Assembly (NCBI GenBank): GCA_025618425.1
Contig: CM046837.1
Location: 23,529,988-23,593,987, forward strand
DNA from: Heliocidaris tuberculata
Lineage: Eukaryota > Echinodermata > Echinoidea > Camarodonta > Echinometridae
Direction of reading: 5' to 3'
DNA length: 64,000 nt
Program-made: the position numbers and the translations under genes
Shown here: positions 12,362 to 23,420 of the stretch, in pieces
Layout: each line of letters opens with the position of its first letter
Position numbering within the stretch: position 1 is the first letter of the stretch
Notes under the pieces: model-generated
Told to the model about the DNA's origin: nothing
Databases searched by the model: none
Seen by the model: the letters and a program-made list of their open reading frames with translations, nothing else

Positions 12362-12599
12362 ATGTCGCTAAATTAGAAAGAGGGGCGCTTTTGCACCGTC
12401 ATCTAACCCAAGCAGAAAAAATACACTTATTTTGGGTGATGACAAAATAATTATATTGGATAAAAAGGGAAACTCCCTTGCTGGTCAATTTTCCTGTGTT
12501 ATCTGCAAGTTCTAGGAAGCCCATTTCAACCGAAGGCAAGGTTTGATAATGCGTAACTTCTTTTCAAATAAAAAAAAAGCTACAGTATAGACATGTAAT

Positions 12600-12731
12600 C
12601 AGGGGCGGGTTCAGGATTTTGTAAATGAGGGGGCAACTTCAATGCCGAAAAAGTAAACTGTAAACGGGCATTTTTTAAAATTGTTATCAGGGGGGGGGGG
12701 GCACACTCCCTCCCACGTAAATTCGCCACTG
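12600..12731. mobile_element. hAT-like miniature element with perfect 8-bp target duplication
   Basis: Left end CAGGGGCGGGTTCAGG and right end GTAAATTCGCCACTG are imperfect inverted copies. The element is 132 bp and non-coding, with an internal run of about 12 G. It is bracketed by the identical octamer CATGTAAT at 12592-12599 and 12732-12739. Eight-base duplications and CAG-type ends are typical of the hAT superfamily. A related element lies at 43079-43238. Confidence 0.85.
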
Positions 12732-12859
12732 CATGTAATAAATACCATAATATTCCAGAAAGTCATGTTATTGTTTGGACCAACAGAATGTCAACAAAAT
12801 TACTAGGAATTGCTGAAAACCACAATCATGTACAATAAAACTATCTGCATATTACTGGG

Positions 12860-13140
12860 ACCAGTGGAGTAGATTGGGTTAAGCCAACATGCCCAACATG
12901 ATTATGAGGGCACCGCACTGCAGGGGCCTCGGAGCGTTTTTGGAAGTAGGGGGGGGGGGGGGCTGATCTGATTTCACTCATTAATGACATTTTCGAGCCT
13001 TTTTCCCGACATTTTTTTTTACGTGTCAACTCAAAAAAGTGGGGGAGGGGGCTGCAGCCCCCAGCCCCCCCCCCCGGTTCCGCAGCCCACCGCACTTACT
13101 CGGTGCCTGAAATTGCGGGGCCATCAATTGAGAGGAGGGT
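12860..13140. repeat. Poly-G/poly-C rich repeat
   Basis: A G run of about 13 near 12950-12962 and a C run near 13067-13076 surround sequence that includes GGGGCTGCAGCCCCC. It resembles the interior of the hAT-like elements, but paired ends were not found. Confidence 0.5.
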
Positions 13141-13187
13141 ATGGCAGGAGATCGCTTCATTTTCTTTTCATGTAAATATCATTTTTT

Positions 13188-13425
13188 TAAAGGAAAGATT
13201 CACATGTATTTAATTTTTACTGGACTTAATCATTGTTATCATTATCTTTAAGTAATATTTTCTAAAGTAAATTAACAGTATGCTTGTCACAGATAATTAT
13301 TTGGGGCTCGAATATATATATTTTTTTATAGGAAAGATTCACTTGTATTTACCTTTTTAAATCATTGTTTTGGGTATCTTTTAACATTTTTAAAATAGTA
13401 AATAGTAAATCAGCACGGTAAAATG
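13188..13425. repeat. Diverged tandem duplication (~135 bp units)
   Basis: AGGAAAGATTCACATGTATT (13191) recurs as AGGAAAGATTCACTTGTATT (13331), and similar AT-rich sequence follows each. GGATCCGCCACTG at 13497-13509 looks like an orphan right end of a hAT-like element. Confidence 0.55.
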
Positions 13426-13509
13426 ATAAAATCCTTATTTGTTTACTTCTTTCTCTATCAGAGATATTTGGAAATCGTGTAGGCCTACAAAATTATGGAT
13501 CCGCCACTG

Positions 13510-14005
13510 CTTACAATAATAAGTTACAGACTATTAGTCGACCTCGTAACAGTGAGTGTGAAACAAAGGCTACAAAATTCATTTTCACTTTCATATAGCA
13601 AACAAAAAGCAAGGGAGAGATGGAGAGACAGAGTGGAAAGAAAAAAAAAAAAAAATCGGCCGCGCGCTATTTTGAGTCGAGGCTGTCCTTGAGTGCCAAC
13701 CCGGCCGAGCCGGGGAAAACTCATCGCAGACATCTGTACGGAGTAATTATTTGACTGCGAAGGTCAGCTTTTACGTGCGCAACTATCGTTAGATTGCCTG
13801 CTTTATGTTTTGGGTCAACATTTAAAGTGGTACGGTACTGCGTCATTGCAACGTTCGTTCCGAGAATTCAGGTTTTCATCTAGCTTCCTCTTTAAAACGA
13901 AATCGCTGTCCCACGAGATGGCATTTCATCATTTCGGAGGTGTAATACAATGGATTTCAACATCAGCACATAATTATTTGGGAGAAAATCGAATATCTTT
14001 TAACC
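13510..14005. other. Intergenic DNA
   Basis: Contains an A run at 13639-13654 and mixed unique sequence. Short frames here have no recognisable domain. Confidence 0.4.
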
Positions 14006-14236
14006 CAGTGCAGCGTAGCCCGGTACATTCGTTAAGGGGAGGGGGGGGGGGGCACTTTTGAATTTAGGGAGGGGCTGGTGTTGCTGTGTGGATGAAATGA
14101 GAGGGCGAGGGGACGGGTCGTGTCAAATCTTAATTCTTTTCACGTTGCCCCTTTCTTTTTCCCTCTTTCTCTTTTTTTTTTTTTTCTCCATTCGACTGGG
14201 GGCAAGTCTCCCCGTGCTATTGTAGCCACACCACTG
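14006..14236. mobile_element. Candidate hAT-like miniature element
   Basis: Left end CAGTGCAGCGTAGCCCGG pairs with a right end that reads CAGTGGTGTGGCTAC on the opposite strand. Poly-G and poly-T tracts lie inside. The flanking octamers TTTTAACC and TTATAACT match at six of eight positions. The ends are weaker than those of the element at 12600. Confidence 0.5.
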
Positions 14237-14300
14237 TTATAACTGTTAATAAGCCCCCTTTCTGCGAAAAACAATATATACATGGATAGTATATAGACCA

Positions 14301-14447
14301 GGGGCCCGTTGGACAAAGCTTACGTTTGAACGCAACTCAGGAAAATCAAACGCAACTTTATTTTCAGCCAATCAGAAGTGCGCATTCAGGACTTGCATTT
14401 GATTTTAAGAGTTGCGTTTAAATGTAACTCTTTGTGCAACGGGCCCC
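14301..14447. mobile_element. Palindromic MITE-like element, ~147 bp
   Basis: Ends GGGGCCCGTTGGACAAAG and, on the opposite strand, GGGGCCCGTTGCACAAAG are inverted copies. The similarity continues inward through a shared ACGCAACTC segment, giving stems of about 40 bp. The middle contains CAGCCAATCAGAAG. Confidence 0.8.
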
Positions 14448-14622
14448 AGAGCATATACTTTTTAGTAAAGATGTTGATTTTTTATCAGAAAATCCCTCTT
14501 ATGTTTTTCAGCCTAGGCCTAAACCTAGGCTTATTCTTTCTGAACATTTCAACGGAAATGTCCTAAAGTTTGTTTCATCCAGCATATTTCTATACCCCTA
14601 GTCTTCCTCCATCAGGAGGCGA

Positions 14623-14685
14623 AAAAAAACAACAAAACAACAACAACAACAAAACAAAAACAAAAACAAAAAACAAAAAACGAAT
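14623..14685. repeat. A-rich (CAA)/(CAAAAA) tract
   Basis: AACAACAAC and CAAAAACAAAAAC runs of simple sequence. Confidence 0.85.
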
Positions 14686-15211
14686 TTTTACATGTATTGT
14701 AAAGCTTTCTCCAAAACACCAAATTTCTCGATATCTCTTGTTTTGTTTTGTTTTTTTTTAAAGGGGAAAATACATCCAAACTTTTATCGCTGTCTTCGAC
14801 AGGTTCGGAAATTTACAATCGGATAGCCTGAAAATACATCCCTTCTCCAAAGGAATGATTTCAGAGTAGTCTTGCGTATATGTTCAATGGTATCGGCTAT
14901 ACAGAGAGTGAGGGGACGGGGATAAGGGGGCATCCCTACAATCGAATTGTGGAAAAAGAAGAAAGGAGAGAAAGATAAAGAAAAGGAGAGACAGATACAG
15001 AAAAGGGGACCGGGGGGGGGGGGCAACTTGAAAAGAAAATGATATAACCCCTTACCATGAAGGCCTCGTTCGCTCGCATTCAATACACCTGGAAAGATTG
15101 GTTGCCCCCCCCCCCTTTCGTAACACCACTTCCACCTCAATGACTGGACCCACTGTGCATTGTGCACTATTGAAAAGAGGTGTGTCTTGCAATTTATTCA
15201 GGATTGAGGGG
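14686..15211. other. Intergenic DNA with poly-G and poly-C runs
   Basis: A G run near 15010-15022 and a C run near 15106-15115, about 85 bases apart, bracket ordinary sequence. The 127-residue minus-strand frame across them has no recognisable domain. Confidence 0.4.
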
Positions 15212-15264
<53 letters not shown>

Positions 15265-15330
15265 TCTCTCATACTCTGTCTCTGTCTCACGCTCTGTCTC
15301 TCCCCCTCTCCTTTACCTCTTTCTTTCCAT
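15212..15330. repeat. (CT)n microsatellite
   Basis: A pure CT run from about 15216 to 15261, then degenerate CTGTCTC sequence. Confidence 0.92.
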
Positions 15331-16001
15331 CTCTTTCACCGACCTTACCTTGAACATGTGATATACGTCGCCACATGCTTCCTGAGTACCCTGGAGCTTA
15401 ACCTCATTTCATTCCCTAAAATTTATCTTTTTATCTAATTTTTCCATAGGACACAAAGATATCTTTTGTAGTATTTTTTTTTTTAAAGTAAGAAACAATT
15501 TTCACGTCGGAAAATTAACTGAAATACAGCGTTGGGTATTTTTCGTAAGTATATTTCGTTCTTTTCTGATAGACATGACAAAACGGGGGTTATGCAAAAA
15601 ACAAAAACAAAAATCTTGTGCTTTCTGTAAAGACTATAGTCCCAGACCTGTCTCCTGGCATCTCATCTGATATAACCTTCCAAAATTAATTCAATGTCAC
15701 AGTATATGGACAAACATTTACTAAACATCATGTAAATCGAGTGGCGTAGATTTTTTTCGGGTGGGGGGGGGGGGGCATATGTCTACTGCACACAAGGCCC
15801 AGCTAAATCTCTCCGCTTTGGGGAGGATCCCCCATTTATTATTTAATGGATATGTATACTATAGTGAAAGTAACAACAAAAGAAAGAAAAGAAAACTGAA
15901 AGTTAGCAAAATATGAAAGGAAGATACTTGTTGATATAGGATATGATTTTTGATAAGGTATAGGAGGCAAGAGACAGATCAATATGTTTCTTATTTTCCT
16001 G
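15331..16001. other. AT-rich intergenic DNA with a possible orphan element end
   Basis: GAGTGGCGTAGATTT at 15740-15754, followed closely by a G run of 12, resembles a left end of the hAT-like group. No right end or target duplication was found. Confidence 0.35.
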
Positions 16002-16032
16002 AGTGTGTGTGTGTGTGTGGGGGGGGGGGGGC
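16002..16032. repeat. (GT)n plus poly-G
   Basis: About eight GT dinucleotides running directly into a G homopolymer of about 13. Confidence 0.9.
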
Positions 16033-16265
16033 ATGTGTTCGTATGGGAGAAACAAAAACCAATGTGACCAAGGGCGTCACCATTCCTATTTTCAAATTTC
16101 CTGTCAGCAAATTTATCACTATTTGAAAGCTACAGCTCTGTCGGCAAATTTGGGGAGCTCTTTGTTCTTTGTTGGGAGATTATGGCATACCTGTCAGCGG
16201 ATATTCTCCGCAAAGTCAGCCCAACACCCCCCCCCCCCCTCTTTTCAATAATGGTCTACAACTAC

Positions 16266-16622
16266 TCGTTTTTCCGAAGGTTCGTAATTCCGAAACACAA
16301 ATTTCTCATAGCAGGGGGTTCATAATTCCGAAAATGAAAAACGGTTCATAATTCCAAACATTTGATGCATTACTCCGAAGGTTCGTTATTCCGAGAGTTC
16401 GTAATTCCGGAAATGAAATAGGGTTCGTAATTCCAAAAATAAAAAAAGGGTTCATAATTGCGAATGTTCGTAATTCTGAAAATGCAATAGAGCCACATAA
16501 CCTTTCATTACTACGAACCTTCGGAAATATGAACCCTTTTTGTTTTGAACCCTATTTCATTTTAGGAATTACGAACCGTCGGAGTAACGAACCTTCGGAA
16601 AAACGAACCTTCGGAAAAACGA
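16266..16622. mobile_element. Fold-back repeat built from TTCGTAATTCCGAA units
   Basis: The left end TCGTTTTTCCGAAGGTTCG is exactly inverted at the right end, CGAACCTTCGGAAAAACGA. Between them the left half holds many plus-oriented units (TTCGTAATTCCGAAA type) and the right half the reverse orientation, changing over near 16500-16530. The whole 357 bp can fold as a long imperfect hairpin. It has no coding capacity. Confidence 0.75.
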
Positions 16623-16629
16623 CATGTAA

Positions 16630-16885
16630 CCGGACAATTAGCTTCCAGATAAATAGCTCCTTGAACAACTGCTTCCCCACGAGAATTCCCTTTGGAATAC
16701 TCACCCGTATAGGACATTATCCCAGGACAAGTAGCACCTCAGAGTCTCAGACAACTTTACCCATCATCATTCGGACAACTAGATGGGGTGTTTTCTTTCT
16801 CAGGGGCAGTTTTCTTGGGGTAATTGTCCTAGGGGTAGTTTTCCGGGGTGGAGTAGCCAAGAAGGTATATAGTTGTCCCAGAACA
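16630..16885. repeat. Inverted array of GGACAATTA / TAATTGTCC units
   Basis: The left half has GGACAATTAG, GGACAAGTAGC and GGACAACTAG. The right half has GGGGTAATTGTCCTAG and AGTTGTCCCAG in the opposite sense. The core matches the repeat at 10.07-10.25 kb. It lies directly beside the TTCGTAATTCCG fold-back element and may be part of one compound unit. Confidence 0.6.
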
Positions 16886-16989
16886 AATTGAATGGCGAGC
16901 CTGTCTTCCGGAGTTGTAAGGCAGCTAAACTACCGCTGTAGACTTACACCAGGTGAAGTCTTGTTCAAACATGACACGGTTAACCATCG

Positions 16990-17222
16990 AAAAAAGCAAC
17001 ACAGAAAGAAAAAACAAAACAAAACAAAACAAAAACAAAGAAAGACAAAGACAAAGACAAAAAACAAAACAAAGGCACAAAAAAGACAAGAAAGGACAAG
17101 AAGAAAGGGGAAAAAACAACACAAAGACAAGGAAAAAGACAAAGACAAAAATATTAAAAAACAAAACAAACAAAGAAACAAGAACAAGAAAAAAAAAATC
17201 AAAACAAATTTCGAAATTAAAA
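16990..17222. repeat. A-rich AAAGACAAAGACAAAAAC tract
   Basis: Degenerate purine-rich simple sequence. The Lys-rich plus frame and Phe/Leu-rich minus frame through it are artefacts. Confidence 0.85.
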
Positions 17223-17808
17223 CAAAATCCATCGCAGCAAAATGCCATGACATTAGCAAAGTGCGCTTCTCATTTCAGATTTTTACAAAAAGATTTTTTC
17301 CCTCTTTCGATGTATCTATTATCAATAACATATTTACCTACCATAAAAATAATCAGTGTTTCGCATCAATGATACACATTTATCATGAAACAATGATACA
17401 CCAAATGTGTCTGTGGTTTTCCAAAACGATCGTACTAACTTACAATTCAGTATAAAAATGGAATGTTGTTTCCACTTCGTCACAATGTGTACATTATTTT
17501 GTTGGTATGAGAATACCACTGATGCAGATTTTCTTTTGAAGATGAATTATTATGAAGGAATTTGAAATTGAATTCAAGTTGAATATAAAATATTTCGAAA
17601 TCAATACTTCGGAATCTTGTAACACAAATAATAGGGAGTACACTTAATGATCCTTTTTTTTTTTTTGTTGTTGTTGTTATTATTAGGATCCCATTCGACA
17701 TGTTGAAAATAAGCATACTATGAGCTTTCATACGTTATCCTGTCTAGGTATTTTCCTTTAAATATTTAAGGAAGTTTACCGCGTTATGTGTGAACGGGGC
17801 TTAATATA
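17223..17808. other. AT-rich intergenic DNA
   Basis: A T run and short (TTG)n at about 17655-17680; otherwise nothing recognisable. Confidence 0.4.
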
Positions 17809-18010
17809 CTCTACGTAAAAATAGAGTAAAAACCGACTTAACTCCCCGGGAGAGTGAAAATAGAGTGAAAATAGAGTGAAAGTTCACTCTTTTTTTCAGA
17901 GAGCACCTTAAAATAAATCGATCTTTACTCCTAAACAAATGATCACTGACGTGGCTCCCGGGGGAGTGAAAATAGAGGGAAAATTCACTCTTTTTTCAAA
18001 AAGAGAGTAG
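17809..18010. repeat. Repeat built from GAGTGAAAATAGAGTGAAA
   Basis: CCCGGGAGAGTGAAAATAGA (17844) recurs as CCCGGGGGAGTGAAAATAGA (17957). Each copy is followed by TTCACTCTTTTTT, which pairs with the AGTGAAA runs as a local inverted repeat. Confidence 0.65.
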
Positions 18011-18112
18011 CACGAGAAACCTGATCTGTGATATACATTATGCTTAAACTTATCAGAATATCAAGAAGACATAAAATATTCATAGACTGATCTCTATTGT
18101 TCTTATACCACC

Positions 18113-18262
18113 GGGGGGGGGGGGGGGGCGTTTCATCCAGTGTCTTGCCGGTGATTTTTACTGACAAATTTGCTCTCAGCCAATCAGATGCAAGGATTTC
18201 AGTAGCTTATAACAGGTATTGCAACTTGTCATTGATGACAAGTTTTATGAAACAGGGCCCAG
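18113..18262 (-). mobile_element. MITE family B, copy 1
   Basis: Shares the core GCTCTCAGCCAATCAGATGC with copies at 42257-42393 and 53451-53593 (opposite strand). The ends are GGCGTTTCAT-like at the left and TTTTATGAAACAGGGCCCAG at the right. The left end has expanded into a G run of about 16. Confidence 0.8.
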
Positions 18263-18330
18263 ATATGTAGTGTTTAATTTATGTTTGTTGTACATGCTTT
18301 GACATGATTGAAATAGTTGTATTCTTTACA

Positions 18331-18350
18331 ACAACAACAACAACAACAAC

Positions 18351-18403
<53 letters not shown>

Positions 18404-18416
18404 TAATAATAATAAA
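18331..18416. repeat. (CAA)n-(AAT)n microsatellite
   Basis: About seven CAA units then more than twenty AAT units. Confidence 0.95.
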
Positions 18417-18541
18417 CTACTGAAAAAAAAGAATATCACGATGAGTAGATTGTCACTTGGCGAATCCCTTAGTCCATATTGTCAAGAAATTAATTTCCGC
18501 TGAAGATAATCAACAGTTATGGTAGCGAAAAGCAAAATAAA

Positions 18542-19016
18542 AACTTTCCACCAAAACTACAAAATATGAAAAATATCCTCCGTACTTGGTCAATGAGAGA
18601 CTTAACTCCTATTGGCAAGATTGCTATAGTAAAATCATTGGGATTATCTCAGTTAATTTATTTACTTTCTGTTCTTCCCAAACCGCCTGAATCCTTTTTA
18701 AAAGAGGTCGAATCTTTACTTTTCAAATTCATTTAGAACGGAAAGCCAGACAAAATAAGCCGCACAACTTTAATCGGGGATTTTGTGGACGGAGGTCTAA
18801 AAATGTTACATTTACCCTCAATTATTTCAGGCTTTAAAATAGCATGGGTTGAACGTTTGCTTGATGAAAGCAATGTTGGGCAATGGATATGTTTTTACGA
18901 ACACTGTTTGGCTCCATTTGGAGGACATTTTTTCTGGTATAGTAATATTAATAACGATGATCGTAGTATATTATCTATAAAGAAAATTTTTATTCGGAAA
19001 GTTGCCCAGGAAAAAG
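18542..19016 (+). pseudogene. L1/Tx1-type LINE fragment (post-RT region), with in-frame stop
   Basis: A conceptual frame from 18542 reads FPPKLQNMKNILRTWSMRDL, then PIGKIAIVKSL, then SQLIYLLSVLPKPP. A TAG at 18734-18736 follows where the family usually has a tryptophan before N-G-K. It continues with KPDKISRTTL and GGLKMLHLP. This is the segment just after the reverse transcriptase domain in L1/Tx1-like LINE ORF2 proteins. RT motifs upstream and the zinc knuckle downstream are absent. The sequence stops at the TTAA of the element at 19017. Confidence 0.8.
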
Positions 19017-19981
19017 TTAACAGTTGGAAAATTCCCTCCAAATAAATGTTTCAAAATATGTTTAGGAAATTTTCATACCAGTGGATAGCCTAGGGTCTCT
19101 TCTATCAAATGACACCAACATATCTCACAATATTTTACTCTTGAGTGAGCAAAAGCCAATTTTGTGAAAGGGTGCAAAATCCAGTCTTGACAAGAATTGA
19201 TATTGGCTCTGGCTGTTATCAGCCGAGCTCAGAGTCATGTAAAGGCTTAGAAATTTCCATATTCTGATCAATAAAAGACAATTTATGAAATAACAGGCTA
19301 TGTTCTCTGTATATTCTCACACATCCTATCAACATTTTATGTCTGAGTGAGCAATTAACTATTTTGCTGAGTGTTTCAACATGTTACTTTTGGTGAGTCT
19401 TTGAATTTCATCTGGCTTGCTCACTCAGCCATAAAGTTTTAATGGGATATATCAGGAAATATATTGAACAAAGTCTGTTCTTTCATAAATAGTCTTTTAA
19501 TGATCAGAATATAAAATTTCGAAGTCTTTTCATGATTCTCAACTTGGCTGATACCAGCCAGAACAACAACAAACATTTGCCAAGAATGGATTTTGCACCA
19601 TTTCACAAAAGTGGTTTTTGCTCACTCAAGCGTAAATATTGCGAAACATTTTAGTGTCATTTCGTAGAAGAGATTCTAAGCTAACCACAGGTATGACATT
19701 TTCCTGAAAATATTTTGAAATATTTAATTTGGGAGACTTTTTCCAACTGCCAATTTCAAACGGTTTTCAACTTTGTTGATACCAGTCAGAACAAATACCA
19801 ATTCTTGTCAAGTCTGAATTTTGCACCCTTTCACAAAAGTGGTTTTAGATCACTCAAGCGCAATAACTAGTCAGATTTTTGTGTTATTGTATAAGAGTGA
19901 CCCTAAGCTATCTACAAGAATGAAGATTTTATTGAAAATATTCAGAAATATTTATTTGGGGAGACTTTTTCCAACTGATAA
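19017..19981. mobile_element. TTAA-type fold-back element family H, copy 1 (~965 bp)
   Basis: Begins TTAACAGTTGGAAAA. The right end CTTTTTCCAACTG is its inverted copy, followed by ATAA where the second copy has TTAA. It aligns over its whole length with 50330-51292. The interior contains repeated TTTTGCACC(C)TTTCACAAAAG and GATACCAGTCAGAACAAATA blocks in both orientations. A second internal end-like motif (GGGAGACTTTTTCCAACTG) lies at 19731-19749. No transposase frame is present. Confidence 0.85.
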
Positions 19982-20200
19982 TTTTTTTGGGGGGAAGCAC
20001 TGCAGAACACCGCAGAGCCGCAAATATGGTATGTACAAAATATGGGAATATCGGGGAAGGTGAAGGAACTAATTACCACTGAAGACTTAATTGTACCAAG
20101 AAAATCTAAGTCTTTGACAGGACTTCACTCATTAATTAGAACATTACTGTGGCGTGTGGGTGGATGCACTCTCTAATGACAAAATCTCACGCTAATGACA
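19982..20200. other. Intergenic DNA
   Basis: No feature recognised. Confidence 0.35.
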
Positions 20201-20204
20201 ATCC

Positions 20205-20400
20205 CATGGTCAGCGGACAGGGGATCAGGGGAGGGGTGGGGTTAGGGGAGGGGCTGATGCCCCACACTTTATCATAATAAAAAGTGTCCAACCTGCGACA
20301 GAAAGTGCCCCTTATAAGTGCGAAAATGCCCCTCCCGCGATGGAATAAGTTCCCATCCCGAGCTGAAATTGCCCCTTCATTATTTTATGCCCTTACTTTA
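20205..20400. repeat. G-rich patch with degenerate TGCCCCTT units
   Basis: GGGGAGGGGTGGGGTTAGGG at 20229-20248 has G-quadruplex spacing. It is followed by four loosely repeated segments containing GTGCCCC or TGCCCCT. Possibly the inside of a poly-G type element whose ends were not found. Confidence 0.5.
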
Positions 20401-20659
20401 TACCCATTCATCCAACCCAAAAAAAAATCTTTTTAAGAGATGCCCTTCCTTTTAAGATAGGTAGGTAGTCCCACAGCTGCTTTTGCGTGTTTTGTTCTAT
20501 CTTTGCATTTTCCCCACCAAGTATATTCATATCACCAAGTATATTCATATAAGTGTTTTCCCCAATATTTGGTAATTTAAGAGGGTAACTTGTTAAAATA
20601 TGAGAAAATGGTTTTTTGATAGTGTTTTATATCAGGCGATCGTAAATATATACTGATTT

Positions 20660-20800
20660 CCGGTAAACCAACAAACTTGTTGCTGTTTTACAGGAAAAAG
20701 ACTGTAAAATTGAAATAACTACAATAACTTGTAATTTCAAGGGCCAGAAAAATTGTAGTTTTACAGTTATTTATTTTTTTTTTACAGTGTATAGGGATTA
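20660..20800. repeat. Short inverted repeat with ACTGTAAAA ends
   Basis: GACTGTAAAATTGAAATAAC and later AGTTTTACAGTT / TTTTACAGTGTA sequences can pair. A TTTTACAG/ACTGTAAAA hairpin of about 100 bp may be a MITE remnant. Confidence 0.4.
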
Positions 20801-21259
20801 TTTCGGGATCATTTCGTGTATTGAATAAAGAAAGATGGATACACTTGACCATTACGAAATATATATTTTTTTTCTTCTTAAGTATAATTTAACTTTGCAG
20901 CCCCCAATGCCCCCCATTATTATTTTTTTCACATGATGTTATTGCCGACAAGGCCGTCAGATCAATTATTACAGGGAGCGATCAATTTTTGTATCCGTCT
21001 GTTGATATGAAAATTGCGCTGGTCAATATTTCATGTCGCGTTTTGGCCTCGGCTGACCATTATCACTGTCCAGCGCAGGTCAGTAAATATGACCTGGGAA
21101 TAAGGGCAAAAAAGGAAGAAGAGGAAAAAAAAAAGAGGTGAAAATGACCTCTTGAAACATCGAGCGAGTGTCCTGAGAGAGTGTCCTCGACGATTAATTA
21201 GTGGACTTCGGGTCAACATCGTCTTTCGATCACGGTCATTGCACGCCAGCATTGCCTTC

Positions 21260-21260
<1 letters not shown>
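20801..21260. other. AT-rich intergenic DNA
   Basis: Nothing recognisable. Confidence 0.35.

Positions 21261-21293
<33 letters not shown>
21261..21293. repeat. (CT)n microsatellite
   Basis: About fifteen CT dinucleotides. Confidence 0.9.
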
Positions 21294-21295
<2 letters not shown>

Positions 21296-21749
21296 TCTAT
21301 TTATTCTGTCTTTCACTCTCCCTGCCTTTGTTCATCTCTCTCGAATTATACCTCACTTAACTAAAAAGTAAGTTATTATTTGTCGGGGGTGGGGGGGGGG
21401 GCAAATTCGCCTCCTTGGCCCTTCAAGTACGCAAGTTTATTTCACGGACCGTCGCGTCGGGAAGAAGCGTGGTGAAGAATATCATTAAATACGTCAACAG
21501 AAATATTGACCATGGATATAGGCTGTACTAGTCTATAGTATCATGAGTATGGAGCTTCAGTATTAAAATCGAAAAGCTTTCTAGTTGTCACAGAGGCCGA
21601 GGGTCCTTGTAAGAAAGAAAATAAAGAGAAAGAAGTATAGGAAATGAAATTGGGTCAGTGATATCAATGTAAAGATCATGATTAATAAAAATGACTGGTA
21701 CCAGTATGTATATTTGAGACATCGACATGAAAACTTGCTACGACAACGG

Positions 21750-21950
21750 AACTCTCTCTCTCTCTCTCTCTAGTAGATGAGAGAGACTCTCTAGTATAGA
21801 TGAGAGAGGGAGAGAGAGAGTGGGGGGGGGGGGGAAGGGAGAGAGAGAGAGAGAGAGGGAGAGATAGAGAGGGAGGGAGAGAGAGAGAGAGAGAGAGTGA
21901 ATGAGGAGAGAGTAGATGTATGAAAGAGAGAGCGGAGGAGGAAGAGGTGT
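21750..21950. repeat. (CT)n / (GA)n inverted pair with poly-G
   Basis: A short (CT)n at 21751-21770 faces a longer (GA)n region that contains a G run at 21822-21834. The opposing CT and GA tracts could form a hairpin. Confidence 0.85.
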
Positions 21951-22369
21951 ATGATGGAGTTTAAATTTACTTCAACGGCTTAATTATCATTCTTAATCAC
22001 AGTCAAATTTATTTATTCATTTATTTATTGCAACCACGTAAAAATTTTAACACAGTTGGATTTTTACAATAAAAATTTGTTCCATCATACACTGAAATAT
22101 TTAAAATATAAACACATAGGAAGCGAACATTCATGAAATTATATCGCACCAGAAGACATAGATTTACATATTATAATAAAAAATATAAAATGCATTTTAT
22201 CACTCAATTGGGTGACTGGCAAGTAAACAGATGAACCCACCCAAGAGAATGCGAATTGCAAACAAATAATTTTAATTCACTATATCCAAGCAGACTTCAA
22301 AAGAATAAATAGAGAGAAAAGAGAGAGAGAAAGAGAGAGAGAAAGGGGGAGAGAGAGAAAAGAGGGGAG

Positions 22370-22400
<31 letters not shown>

Positions 22401-22584
22401 CGAAGAGTTGCAGGAAACAGGTAAAACGGGAGATACAATGTAACAAATAGTTCTACTAAGGGGTAGATCATAAAAAATGGAGAAACAATACAATACAATA
22501 CAACAAATAAATAAATAAATAAAACAAATTAAAAAAAACAAAACAACAACAACAACAACAAAAAAACATGATTGTACTTACTAA
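21951..22584 (-). other. Probable 3' untranslated part of the CR1-like LINE
   Basis: Follows the stop of the LINE frame at 22585 on the minus strand. It includes (GTT)n and (TTTA)n simple repeats near 22503-22560, a GA/CT tract at 22309-22400 and an ATTTATT-rich end at about 22010-22030. Assigning it to the LINE is an inference from position. Confidence 0.4.
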
Positions 22585-23420
22585 TTATTGTAAATTATAC
22601 AAGCACCATGGAATGAAACTATTCTTGAATCTATTGGTTTTACACCTGGGTGGGTTCATCTGCCTACACTTTCTCAACTGGTATGATGTTTCTCTTTGCT
22701 TAGGAATCAAGTGGTTTAACTTATGTGAGGAACACTGCATCTGGGTAAAAAGTTGCCTACACATGGATTCCCTACGGCTGAACAAAGACTCTAACTGTAA
22801 AACTTTCATGGCCTCACAATATGGTAATTGGGGGTATATAATTCGTAAAGATCTTTTTTGAATGGATTCAAATAAATCTGCCTGTTCCCTTGTCATGCCA
22901 CCATGGAAGACTTGACAGGCATATTCCAAAACTGATCTTATGCATGTTTTATAAAATTTGCAAAGATCAGATGGGTTAAGACCAGACCTGCGCAATTGGA
23001 CCAACAGATATAAACGTCTTGCTGCTTTAGAATATGTTTCCTCTACATGGGTGCTCCAAGTGAGCTTATCATTTATCCACAATCCTAATAACTTTACTTG
23101 TTTAACCTGTTCAACGATTTCACCATTAATATTAATTTCATTAAAAACCATCATTGTGATTAAAACATATTATCATTTCTTTTGTCTTGCGTGGGTTTAT
23201 TTGCATATCATTATCACATGACCAAGAAACCAATTGATTTGCAGCAGTTTGAATGGATCCTACTTCACCAATCTTACATACGTCATGTACTGTTGTATCA
23301 TCAACATACTTTACAATGGGGAGTTGGCATTCTATATCTGAAACCATGATCATAAATAAAAGAGGTCCTAATTTGGTACCTTGTGGTATCCCACCATGTA
23401 ACGGTAGCCAATCAGATATC
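22585..23420 (-). pseudogene. CR1/Jockey-like LINE reverse transcriptase, 5'-truncated and frameshifted
   Basis: Two minus-strand frames together cover the second half of a LINE reverse transcriptase. The upstream frame has motif B (GGIPQGTKLGPLLF) and the catalytic YVDD (KYVDDTTVHDV), then ends at a stop just past DGF. The downstream frame carries the thumb and C-terminal part (QVKLLGLWINDKLTW, LEYACQVFHGG, ESIQKRSLRIIYP) and ends at 22585. The two meet in a TTTTT run near 23146-23150, where one extra T accounts for the break. The fingers, catalytic motif A and endonuclease are missing. The 5' break lies against an (ATC)n block. Confidence 0.9.

Noticed and set aside
16892..17455. 187-residue Lys-rich frame
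   Set aside because: Product of an A-rich simple repeat; composition and overlapping alternative frames argue against a gene.
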